The notes under the pieces were generated by a model. That model did no database searches. It worked only from the letters and a program-made list of their open reading frames with translations, and had not been told where the DNA came from. Made by a program: the position numbers and the translations under genes. A stretch of DNA of 64,000 nt from contig JAEMWC010000121.1 in assembly GCA_016490735.1 (NCBI GenBank), positions 933,501 to 997,500 on the forward strand, written 5' to 3'. Shown one piece after another: positions 22,101 to 35,300 of this stretch (position 1 is the stretch's first letter; each line of letters opens with the position of its first letter). The stretch is from Pachyseris speciosa (lineage: Eukaryota; Cnidaria; Anthozoa; Scleractinia; Pachyseridae).

Positions 22101-25100
22101 GAATGGACATATTGTGATTTCCATACAGAAGTAGTTAAAGTTGCGAAAAAAGGAAATAAAAACAGGTCCGATACTTAATGCAAGCTCAAATCTTAGGGTG
22201 TGAAAGATCTACTGTACGTTTAAGTAGCGCGCTGGATGTGAAGTGATAAATAACCAACGAGGCGTGTTATAATCATTTTATATCCAGAAAGCCCTAGTAG
22301 AATAATTGTTTTATTAAAAACTCTACGACGCATAACTGATAATCTGAAGAAAAAAGTGAAAGAAAGGAACTCAGAGAAAAAGAAAACCAAAAAAAGGAAG
22401 CATTTGTCCATCACATGACTAAAGAAAAAGGGCGCGAAAACCTTTCGGTGTGTTGCAACGTTTCCGAGCAAAGTTGATTGAATTCAATGAAACTGTCCGA
22501 GAACAAAGTTAAAGCTTTATTTTAGGGGCCGACCATTTAACTCTTGAGGGGGGAAGGGGGGAGGGGTGATTTCTGGTCAGCAAGAATTTTTTTCTACCAA
22601 CATGGTGGGCGGCATATTTTTCCCTTCGTGCTGTAATTTTTTTCTATTACATTTGCGCCGCATGCAATTTTTTCTTCCGACAAGCGCTCGCAGGAAGTTT
22701 TTTTCAAAATCACCCCCCCCCCCCCCCCCCTTCCCTCAAGAGTTAAATGGTCGGCCCCTTAGGGTCCTTCTTGGAAAAGTGCAGAGTTTATCTACTCGAA
22801 TGGTTGTAAGCGGTCAGTAGTTTGGTAAAAAAAAATATTTAATCATTGCTCAAAGAGGGTGGAACGGCTTTCATGTAGATGTAAGAGCCGTGAAGGAAGC
22901 GAATTTGTAATCCATCAAAACAACAGCACTACGGGCGAATTTCATCAAAATGAAGACACAATTTCAATTTGTTTTGATGGACTGGAACATGGTCTCACCA
23001 GACCTGGTCAGAAACAATATATATGACGGATAAGCAAGACAAATGTCCAGTTTATGCTTCAAGAAATGGCTTATAGAAATTTGTCTCGATCCGTGGAACA
23101 AAAACTGGAACCGCGGCAGAACAGAATAACAAAAACAACAAGAACGGTGATCTTTCTCAGTTTTACAAAACATCACATCTGTAACCGGAAACTTAAAAGC
23201 TGGTGATTGATAAGTTGCATCGAGTGCAGGTCAGAACATTTCAATGTTTGTTAATTTTTTAGAAAGTGTCACTGATCGCTGGAGAGATTTTGAATAGTGG
23301 ACTACTGCTGCCAATTTTAGCTGAAGTCCTTGTTTGTTCAATTCGTTCTGAATAGCCTGGCCCGTGAGCATAGTTACAGTTTGGTGACGTCGACACTTCT
23401 TGTTAAATACATATTTTCAATTTCGTTTAGTTAAGTTCAAAAACTCTTTCGATATTTCCGTAAATAAACATGCGTTTTGCTATTAACTAAACATCAACAG
23501 CCCGGAAAATTTTCTTAGCGCTGCAAGAAATTTTTTTGACACGATCCCAGCACTGTTTCTAGTCGTGCTAAAACATTCGGCAATGAAAAGTTGAATTCCA
23601 TTTGTCGATTTCGGCCCCAGTTTCGAAATTTCTACTCGTTTTCATTCATGCATTTTACATCATTGCTCTCATTTCCTTTTCTAGGTGGTTGGAAAATAAC
23701 CGGTTACAAGAATTGCCTCCGGGGATATTTGACAACAATCCTGACCTGCATACCCTGTAAGTGAATTCTCTATAAGTTTCTAGAAAACTGATTTCCATTT
23801 GCACTAGATACTGAACAGTAACCAAGAGAGAGAAAGTCACCCTCTACCAAAATATTCAATTATCTGCCAAATAAAGAGGCGGTCGGAATTTTTTTAACAC
23901 GTTATGTGGGCCTTTACAACTAAGTTACTGGACTAATACAGACGAACCAACAATTAAGATAATTTTTATTCCTTTGGACGATCGTTACAGTTAACTCAGT
24001 GCAAGAGAGTGCACATTGGGGAAGTTTGCTAAAAGTTGTACGTCTGAGAGTGAACAACTCTTACGCTTCTCTCGTCCTCTCCAAAACCTCCTGTGTCAAC
24101 CGTAATCCATATGCGCACACTACGTCATGAACCAATTGTTAATTAACAAAGTGGTCGGTGAAGGTCGATGAATTGCTGTTGTCCTTTTCTTGAAAGAAAG
24201 TCTTTGTACATATTACACTGTTTACTTTTCATATTGGATTACAAAGTATCAAGAGAGTTTCTTTTTAACGTCAACTCATGTGATTCAAGGCTGGGTGTCT
24301 TAAGATAAAGATTCACATACTCCACCCAAATTAGCCTGGGTCAAGGCCGGTGAGTAGGCACAAAGGCATGCGATGACTTTGTGACTTGTTCTACAATTTA
24401 TTTGGAGGTTATGAAGTATTCCGCACTTCATGTTGCATTATCAATCTAAGTTTTTAGCCTCAAAGAAGACCGTTTGGGTAGTTCAAAATCCCCCGAGTTT
24501 CACTGTACATGTCATGCCGTTAAAAAAACGGGAAATTCAGCACACTTGGCTCAAGGAATAGGTGCATACACATGAGTGTCTATGAGAGAAAAATAGACAT
24601 CTGCAGACTTGGGAAATTGCATGTATACCATCAAGCAAAGATGTTGACAGCTAGAGGAACTACATTATGTAGATATTGTGTGAAACAGACAAAGCAAAAA
24701 ACGATTGCATTAATTATGACACTAGCAGTGTCATAAAAGAAACTTTACATGGAGGATTGTTTGGTACATTATCGGAACCAGAAAAGTCCTTCACAAGGGA
24801 ATGTGTAAGTCCTAAGTATTCAGACCGACCGTTCACACACTGATAACTTACTCAGAGGATTACAGATGTCATATACTTTGCTGTATAGCAACCTCTTCCC
24901 AATCCCACCCCTACTTAGTTAATACTGATTGGACTAATGTATTTCATGGCTTCATCCCGGCATTCCTTACCCCAACTGATGTAAAACTGCCGTACGTTTG
25001 CATAAAAAATCGGGATACTATTGAAAATTTAAAAACCTTTGCATATATTGCAGCCTCTTGAACGACAACAATCTCACTTATTTGAACGAAAGTGTTTTTC

Positions 25101-26322
25101 ATGGCTTGAAGAACTTGACATATTTGTAAGTAATTTTCTGATCTTTGTGGTAATACGACATATTACGAACAATTATAAGGACGCCCTAAGAAGGAATTGA
25201 ACCTACAAACGTCACCCCCACTCTATGGGAGAAAACTTATCAAATGATTGATTGACTGATTAGTTGATTTAACTTTATTTAAACACCGTAAATTCATCAG
25301 GATATACAAAATGGTTTAAAAACCTAGGATAAATATTAAAAATACTTTACAATATTTGACGTGAAACTTACATTACATTGAATTAATAAAAAACTACAAA
25401 ACTAAGAACGTTAGTATAATAAGATTTAAAGCCTACTTTACGTAGCTGCTGTGTATTAAGTATCACGAAAGAAAAGCCCACAGCCAACCCTGAACTCTAT
25501 GAGAGAGTCAGCCTGCCCCAGCTCAAAGCTACTCAAAACTGCTCCTGAGTCCGAAGCTATTTTGCATGTAATTTGTTTGTGGCCGGGGAATAGCAATTTT
25601 GCCATTAGAGAATCTGAAAGAGTAGTTGCAGATGCTGCTACGGTCAAACTTTCAGTGTCGAGTCGAGACGGGTCGTTGAGTGTGGAAGAAATCAGCGTTG
25701 GCAACGTAACTTGAATGAATAATGATTCGAGCAGCACAATTTTAAAGTTCTTAAACCTTACTAGACACGTGTCAAATCAAAGTGAGGCTATACTAATGAG
25801 ATATAAATTGACCGGAGACCCTCATTTAGAACAAAAGACCTCACTAGCTTCAACGCTCCAATGCCAGAGGCGATTCTCTTACACATTTTGTCACTATGAA
25901 TATTCTAGGATAAATTCCGATCGATGTAAATGTTATGGTTAAATTTTATACTGGGTTTAAAGCTCTTCTCCTTTAGATTTTGGATATGGTAATGCATGGT
26001 AATGTGTGGTAATTACCTTAAAACAAGGGGAGGAAGAATTTAAACCAAGGATAAAATTGAACCACAACATAAACACCTAGAGACGTAGTGGACATCACCT
26101 GTCTTATAGGCTGTTCTTTAGCTTTTTGAGGAAACCATTAAGAAGCGAGGGAGATTCTAAGAAAATCAGACGTACAAAAGTATTCCAGTATTCACCGGCC
26201 GCTCAGAGCTGAAACATGCAGGTGTATTTCAACTGGGGTCGTGGCAAACTGTACCGATTGCCCCACTAAAACAGACTAGATCTCTCATTAACCCTTTAAC
26301 CCCTAAGGGGTCTCCCTTTGAG

Positions 26323-26359
<37 letters not shown>

Positions 26360-29300
26360 CAAGTCACTCTGAGGAAGTAAAGGGTTAACAAAAATTCTGG
26401 AGTGAAGGACTGGCAATGTTCCAATGGTGGATGGCAGCTTACCTTGATTTAATTCAATTTTATTCGTAGGTATCTTCAGTACAACACCTTGCAAAATCTG
26501 GAGCCCAAAATCTTCACCGACAACACAAAGCTATTACGTTTGTAAGTAGGGGGTCTCCCTTTTTCCATGCTCTTTTCACGAGATTAATTATACAAAATCA
26601 AATTCGTGAATCTTGTCGTTGTTAAGTTTGTGTGTGTTATTCATTGCAAAATAAAAATTAATAGTTGCTTGCGGATATTGAAATTCCTCTTTTTTAAGTG
26701 GTGCGTTGACAGAATGAAAGATCGCGTGTTTTAACTTTCATTTGTCAAGTATAACTCAGCTTATTCACCACCAGTAATCTTTGATAACTCCGTTGACTGC
26801 GCAGGCGCTTGAACCACAACAAGTTAAAGCAGTTGAATGGCAGTCTGTTTCATGGCTTGAAGGATTTAGACGAGTTGTAAGTGAAGACATAAACTTCATA
26901 TTAGAATAGCCACTTGTAAACCTTACGAACGTTCAGATATTTTGCTTTCTAATTTTGAAGTAATTTTCAATCACGATCTTTTAGAGGGAGAAATCCTACT
27001 TCAGATCATATGATGTTTTCATCTAATTGTGAGGGCATCTATGGTATTTATTTCTGCTGCTTTGGCCGAGGAAATTGTAAATCACTTTCAGATTCGTATA
27101 GTAATATTAATAATCAACAAAAGTAGAAACAACGACTTTTTTTAACTGCAGCGATATCAAAAAAGCTAATTCGGCACCAGTGCCCTTCTTCAGATGGCTG
27201 CATGTGACAAACATCAAGTAATTTAAATGGAAGTTGATTGTTTTCGCGAACTCTAGAACTGTAAGTTGTTCTAACAGTTTGAAGATAACATTGAACGAAA
27301 CACCCTCTACTATTGTAGCAGTCACTTTTTACCTTTCCATGGATGTTTGTTGCGACTCCAGGCTTCATTTTACCATGTTTGCGACACTCTTTATAATTGC
27401 GATACCTGTGATGTGGATGCAACATATTCACGAGTACCGGTCAACATACTCTAGACGCAAACAAATATTACATTTGAACCTCCCGTGAGCGACCACCCCA
27501 AATGTCAAGTGGAGGTAGTTACTGGAGGTAGTTGCTTACGAGAGTGCAAACCACAGGAGGTCTACACTTTGAGTCAATAGCATGAGGCAAAAAAAAAAAA
27601 GAGATACAGTCCGTACTCTTACAGTGACCTCATAAAGGAACAGAAACATTCGTTTTAATTGAAAAATAAACAAGACTTACCTGTAAGTTGAAGTTTGTTT
27701 ATAATTCTGCCGAATCATTAGTAGTACAGTAGGGTTAACATGAGATGCGCACGCACCGCCGCAGGTCAGTTTTTAAAAACATTTTGTGAACACCTAGCAC
27801 AGACTGAACGACGTAAAAACCGTCGTAATGAGACGACAGAAAATCAATAAAAGAGAGGGTGGGTAATTATATGGGTGTAAAGGGATTGTTAACCCTACTG
27901 TACTACTAATGATTCGGCAGAATTATAAACAAACTTCAACTTACAGGTAAGTCTTGTTTATTTTTCAATTCTACCAAATCATTACGTACATCCGGGTTAC
28001 CATGAGACTTTAACGCAGTGGGCACAAAATGACAAAGCACCCCAACAGGATAGAGAAAAACCAACTTGACACTTTAATAACAAACATCTTCAAATGATCC
28101 ATTTATGTTGTACAAGGTATAAGCCTATTTAAGAATTGCTACACCCATCTGGCTTGTTACAGCAACTGGCTTATTGTAAGACTTCCGAAAAGTAGATTCC
28201 TCATTCCAGCCAGCTGTAGCCAAGATTACATCAACAGAAACAGACATAAGAGCCTTACCTGTTGGAGCACATCTAGTGCTATGGCCGGAAAATATTTCAG
28301 TATCAATGCCTGCCTGGCCTAACAAAGTTTTGAGCCACCGCCCAATAGTGGCCGAGGTCACTGCCCTATACTGCTTAATGTATGAGACAAGCAATTTGGA
28401 AGAATTTCTCAGCTTCTCAGTGGCCCTAAGGTAATAATCTAAAGTTTCATAAACACACAATTCCCTAACTGGATACTTGTAAAGGCGGAGATTGCCAAAA
28501 CCTTTACCAGGTTTGTCTTCCTTAAGGTGCCCTGTTAAGGCAAAATTAAAGCATTCCTCATTTCTCTGCATATACTGCTCAGATGTGTCCAAAAATGTCA
28601 AAGTCTGACACCTTTGTCCTGTAGTCAAGGCAATCATCATGACTAATTTCAAGGTGAGTTCCTTCAAACTGATTTCATCCAAGGGCCAAAACAAACTTAA
28701 GTAATCAAGGACAGTGTCCACAGGCCAAATGTTGTTGTACTTTGGCACAGGCTTGAGCTTGTTGAATACACCTTTAAGGTACCGACAAACAAGGAAGTGC
28801 TTTCCAACTGGTCTATGATCTGGAGTAACACCGACATTCATGTCAATATTGGAGACTGCAGAACGAGCCGTATTCAGCGCCGAATAACTTAAGCCACTCT
28901 TGAAGAGACTGTGCAGAAAAGAAAGTACAGCCCTTACAGTGGGATGCAATGGATCATGTCACCCTTTACTACAAAATTGCAACCACTTGTTGATACACAC
29001 TTTGTACTGTTTTTGTGTACTGTCCCTCCAGGAATGCATGATGACTTCGACAATGTCTGACGAAATCTCTGACTTTTGCAAGGATCGCCTGATAATTTGC
29101 ATGCCAGTAACTCCAGCCGATGGTGAAGAGGATGGGGGCCGTCCAGAGTTGGGTGAATCAGATTCCGAGCTGATGCCATTACTATGCATGGTGTGTCTAT
29201 TAAAAGACTCAGTACAACCGTAAAATAAGGTTGAGTTGTCCACAGAGGAATTACCAGAATTCCCAATGCCTTGTCGTGCATTATCTTTTGCACACACCTG

Positions 29301-32300
29301 GAAACAAGACAAAAAGGAGGAAAAGCGTAAAAGAAAAACTGTGACCACTCTATGCTAAAGGCATCTGCAGACCTAGCCATCGAGTGTGGTCTCCAAGAAA
29401 CATAATCCTCCACCTGAGCATAAGTCTACTAGCAAAGAGATCAATATCTGGCTTGCCAAATGAAGAGACTATACTCTCAAATATGGGAGCTGAAAGCATC
29501 CACTCAAGGTTCAAGTTCAAATTTCGAGACAACTGATCAGCATTAACATTACTAGAACCTGGAATATGGGCTGCTGATAACCAAATATTTCTATCAATGG
29601 CCCAATCCCAAATTTCCTTAGTGAGGGAATTGCATTCTAATGATCTACAACCTCCCATAGCATTGATGTAGGAAACAGCAGTGGTATTGTCAGACATAAC
29701 CCTCACATGAATGTTGCTCCTGTCATCAAGCAGGGAGCACATAGCAAGTTTTACTGCCAATAACTCTAAATAATTTGTGTTTTGAAGACTCAGACTTAGA
29801 CCAAATGCCACAAGTGCAATTTCCATGTTCGATATGAGCACCCCAACCTGTTTGAGATGCATCAGTGTAAACAACTAAATCTGGACTGTTGTGAAGAATT
29901 CTCCTAGAAGCTGTCTGAATATTGGCAGACCACCAGTGAACTTCTTCCAAACTACCATGAGACAAGGTCATGAAGGAGTCATAATTCCCCTGGTTCAATT
30001 TTAAATTTCTTTCTTTATCAACCTCAATGTGGCGATAATGCAAGGGTCCAAACTCTACCCCAGGGAAGCTAGAGACCAAGGTCCCAAGAAAAGATGCAAC
30101 CCCACGGATTGTAAACTCCTTATAAGAAACTGAAAAAGTTTGGCATAATTGCAAAATTTTGACAGCTTTCCTGTTTGTCAAAGTAACTAGCATGAGAATA
30201 GAGTTTAAAATGAATCCTAAAAACTCCAAAGTCTGTGTAGGTATGACTACCGATTTTTCAGGATGGATTTTAAAACCCAGGTTGCCAAAAAAAAGGAATT
30301 ATCAATATAGCCCAGACAAGAGTGGCCAAACTGACTTCTCAAGTAGCTAAAGATAGGTTTTAAAATTATGGTAAAAATTCTAGGACTACTAGTCAACCCC
30401 ATGGGTAGACTAGTGAAGGCATACAATTGATCTCTCCAAATAAATTTCAGATATTTCTGGTGTTCCAGTGCAATAGGGATAGAGTAATATGCATCCTTGA
30501 GGTCTATAGATGTCATGTAACATCCAGGCCTCACAAGCCTGATAGCTGTTTCTAAAGTGTCCATTTTGAAATGGTGGTAGGTAACTGACTCATTCAGTTT
30601 CTTTAGGTTAAATATAACCCTGTGAGACCCACCTTTCTTAGGCCGTGTGAAAATAGGAGATATTACCTGACCATCCTCATGTGAGGATAGCCTGATTATC
30701 CCTTTCAGAAGGAATTTTTCTACCTCATTGTCAATGATAGACTGCTCAGATTCAGTAAAGGAGTAGGAAGGCCTAGAAACACTAGTGCATACTCCAGGTT
30801 CCCAGTCAAATTCAATATGACAGTGAGCAATTGCATCCAAGATAAAGGGATCTGACGTGATCGTCTTCCACACATGAAGATAATCTCGCAACCCTCCTGC
30901 CTTAAAGGGAGTCTGATTTGTTAAAGCACTAATAATGACGTTGTGTCTTACCTCCGATGGTGATCCTATTGGGTCTTGATTGACGAAGACTTGGGATTCT
31001 GCTGGCGCCGAGCTTGGCCCCGGCCTTGGACTAAAAAAGAATTTGTAGAGGATTTCCCCCTGCCAGCACTCTGATTGAAACGGCCGTGACCACGCACGCC
31101 TCTAGCAGCTGGGACTTTGTAAGGTTCCATACGCTTCTTAGGTGTGACTTTACTGCTAAGCTTTTGTGACTTTGTTAACTCCTCCACTTCCTTGTTCAGG
31201 TCATCCCCAAACAAGAAGGATGACACAGGAGTGGACGGGTTGCATAATGAAGCATATTGTTTGTTGAGATCAGGACAAAAGAGATCCCTGCGTTTCAGAT
31301 TAAACTCTCTATTTTCTGACAACAGCAGGACTGCTGTGTGGGTCAAGACATTTCTCTGATCCCCACTGGAGCTATTACATAACTGGAGTATAGCATATAA
31401 CCCGGACAATACCAGAGACTGCGCCTTCTGAAATGCTGAATCACTATTTCGAGTCTCCTGACGTAATTGCTGCCAAATCTGCTTGTTTATCTTTGGAGCA
31501 ACCAAGTTGGTGCAATTTACAGGTCTCAGGTACTTGTTTTGCACCTCAGTCAACTTATCTTTAGAAAGTTTCTCTGTAAGCAAACTCTTTACTATGTCCG
31601 CCAGGTTTGCATCAATGGCAGGAGATGTTTTCTCTGCAACACTAAATTCCTCTGCCAGCACCTTGAAAGAGCCACTACTTGACCCGTCAGCATGGTCTGA
31701 AGTTTAAGGCTGAATAAATTCGTCGATTTTGGTTACAACAGCAGCATCTGGTCTCGTCACAGAACCTGCTTCACCACCCTCAGGGTCGGTCTCAACATAC
31801 TCAAAATCTGCATAAACTTGCTCAATGGATTCTTGCACTTGAGCTAAGATATCTTTCTTGGTGCCATCCAAAAGTTCGGCAAACATAGCCTTAAACTCCG
31901 ACAGCGAAGGCCCTCCTGAATTCCCAACATTTTCAGGGTTTTGAGCCTGGGAAGTCATCGTCTAAAAAGACGAAAAAATTAGCAAGATAAGTCGCTTGCA
32001 GTACAAAATGGCGGACTCGTCCGCCACGTGGTTCCAAAGAACTTCTACATACGCTAGTCACAGACTCGTTGAGACTGAATGTACAAACAACCGGCTCGTA
32101 AAACAAACGAGAACTGTGTCGTATCAATGGGTATAAACGCGTTACACCACGAGTAAATTGACTCAGAACACGTCCTTGAGTCTATTCGGCCGAACAGCCG
32201 AGCAAAACACTGTGACGCGTCACAGGACACGAAGAATATTCAGGTTGTAAAAAACCTAGATAAAGTGGAACGCGTCCACTGTAAAAAAGAAAAAAACAAA

Positions 32301-35300
32301 TAAACAAAAAATGTTTAACTTACCGCGACAAGAAGCGGCCAAAAGACGGATAACCGAAGAGCTATCATCCACACAACCGAACCCAAGGCGAACAAACTGT
32401 GCACTGACCTGCGGCGGTGCGTGCGCATCTCATGGTAACCCGGATGTACGTAATTATTTGTTAGAACTCGCTGTGAAAACGCTCTCGCTTCAACTTATAT
32501 TCTGAGTTCGTAAATTTCATTCTTGGAAATTTCAAACTTTCTTTTTCAATTAAAACTTCGTCCATGCATATGGCGCGCCAAATGTTCAAAAATTATTTTA
32601 GTAAATTATATCGAAATTATTTTAAAATTATTTCAACAAATGTGATTATATCATACCATACTTTCATCTGTTATGCCGTTTGTTTGAAACAATATCTTCC
32701 TCTTTAATCATTTGTTTCATACAATATAAACTTTCCCTCGCATTATTTGAAACCATTGTTTGCCCCTAACACCCGTTATTTGAAACAATCGGCTTCCCCT
32801 CCTGACTTTATTTCAAACAAAGTCTGCTAGGCAAATTCATTATTTCAAACAATACAACAATACCTGCAACATGATTTCAAACCATGAATTCTAACACAGA
32901 CTCGTTATTTCAAACAATATAGGTTATGGTTTCATATAATTCATAGTTTCATATAACTTATATTGTTAACGGCATAACAGATGAAAGTATGGTATGACAT
33001 AATCACATTTGTTGAAATAATTTTAAAATAATTTCGATATAATTTACTAAAATAATTTTTGAACATTTGGCGCCCCATACATGCATCGTTGCCCAAAGAT
33101 TGATGCTACACTAGCTGTTTTGTGAGTAATCACTGCTTGCCAAAACGTATTGACTGGTATGAAATTATGGTGGTATGCTTCGTCTAACTTAGGTGGCTAC
33201 ATGATAACAATATCAAGACGTTGGAGCCTGACCTGTTTTCAGACCTCCAGAATTTGGACGAACTGTAAGTATATCGAAATGAGGCGCTTTATTTAGAGCA
33301 ATGGTGCTAAAATACCGGCTTATCTTCTACTTTCTATTGATTGGCTTAGAAATGTCATTTTTGCCGAAAGATTATTGCATGGTTTGAGCTGCATCCATGA
33401 CATGATAAAGCCAACTTCTTCAGCAACGTTAGACACAATCCCGAAAAAGTGCTTGCGTAATATGGCAAGCCATACGTGAAGTTTAGCATTGTACAACACT
33501 GTGAATTCTACTTGTACTTTTATTGGCCATCACAGAGGCCGAGACAAAGGCAAAGAACCGCAAACGTCTTTTCTGAAGATGTTGAAAAGCACGTAACGTG
33601 AGAAACGAAAACATAAACCCGTTTTCTCAACGTAAAAACCATCGAGTTCACCCTCCGCAGCTCGTAGTACTTTGGTTCTTTCTGTTCTTCTGTTTAGAAT
33701 TTAGGTTCAGAGAAGTCGTCAATATGTGGTAACTTCATGTGAACGTTTGTTCTTGCAAAAATCTGACGTGACTTGTTATCTATCTCTGGATAGACACACA
33801 GCAACGTGAAATCTATTTGTTAAAGAGTTTTCTTAAAGCAGATCTTGCCAAGACGTGCCAGCAGATTTTCTCCTCTGACAAAGCCCGGAAGATGGAATTC
33901 TCTCTTCAGAATTCAGTACTATGTTTTCGAGGATAAATTAAAATCGAAAAATGTATCGAACTGTACCTATATATAACAATACGCGAGAAGTTGCTCAGAT
34001 TCTTTACCCACTCTGTTTGGCCGCAAACAAGGAACTGAAAAGGCTATGATCTGTTTTCGCTTTTTGTCGGATGCTTACGTGCATTTATTTTGTGAATCAA
34101 CAGGGATCTGTCTCACAACGCCATAAAACGTTTACCGCGTGGGATTTTTGGCAACCTTACCAACCTGACACAGCTGTAAGGGAAACCTATCACAGAGATG
34201 TAAAAACAAACAAACGATAAAATCTCTACAGTACAAGTTTGTCAATTGAGTCCCACTTTCATTGGGTTGATAAACAATTCTTTGTTATTTTGTTAGCTGA
34301 AGACCTCTGACTAGCTTCAGTGAGCAATAACCACAATATAAAATAACTAGCTATTCAGGTGGCTGATCCACGCGAACAGCTAATTTGGAAAAAAAGAAAG
34401 ACGTATAAGGCCCGAACATATTACAGTTTAGGGCGACTAAAATTAGTTAAGTTCGCCTAATGAATCAAACGCCGAACTTAACTAGATCGCGAAAATAAAC
34501 AGATTGAGACTGACTTATAAATTAACATGATTATGCATTTCGTTCGGCTCATGTGAAAATCCGCGTTTGACCCAAGCTTTATCTTCAGGCGTTATTCACG
34601 CCTGGCCAGCAGTGAAGAACGGCTCAGGCGATCCAAATAAAATCAGTCGAACTTAACTGGGTCAAACGCCGTACTTCACATGAACTTAATGGACTGAGTT
34701 AAGTTCGGCTCATGTAACTAAGTACGGCGTTTAACCCGGGCCTAACTGTTGATACCACTGTGCACATCCTGAAAGATAACTTTAAGTCCAAATTTAGCGT
34801 CAGTGTTACGTTTGTAATTTTTATTTTTACTTTTCATTATAAGGTGGATGGCTGATAACCAACTTCAGCAGCTCCCTCATGACGTCTTCTGGAACATGAC
34901 CAAGCTGAAAATACTGTAAGCATCGTTTATGATTACATGATTATGAACTGGGAGATATAGTTAGTTCGCCAGTTTGTCTGTTCTTTGCTTTGTTAGTTCC
35001 TTAGTTCGTTAGGTCTTTCTTTCCTAAAAAAAATAGAGTACATGTTTCGATCATCACGTGATTATGACTTGTGATTAAGGAGACTTAATTACCAGTTGTG
35101 ATAAATTGAGGGTCGGCATTTTGATTAACGTCCCAACTAGCTCTTGACTGAAGTGAATGTTAAGGCAGTGTAAATTGTACTCGGTTGCTGATTCAAATGA
35201 AATGCTTAGAGAGTGGAAGCAAGGCGTTTATATTTTTTGTAATGATGAAATAATGAATTGAAGGGTGAATGCAGTTTACGCAGGCGTGAGTAGACCGTCG

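Larger units (their letters stand above)
27657..32460 (-). mobile_element. DIRS-like tyrosine-recombinase retrotransposon, decayed
   Basis: Read on the minus strand, the order is Gag-like, reverse transcriptase, RNase H, linker and tyrosine recombinase, the DIRS layout. The left end has an 83-bp perfect inverted repeat (27657-27739 and 27888-27970). ATGAGATGCGCACGCACCGC at 27740 recurs inverted near 32425. GTACATCCGGGTTACCATGA at 27989 recurs inverted near 32440. Such mixed inverted terminal and internal complementary repeats are typical of DIRS circular intermediates. No target duplication is expected. Coding frames are interrupted, so it is non-autonomous now. Exact ends are approximate. 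Confidence 0.85.

Noticed and set aside
28900..29223. Plus-strand frame of 107 residues
   Set aside because: It lies opposite the DIRS linker and recombinase region and has no own motif.
32684..32930. CRISPR-like repeat-spacer pattern
   Set aside because: The motif is only about 14 bp, degenerate and partly inverted, lies inside a MITE in a eukaryotic genome, and no cas genes are present.
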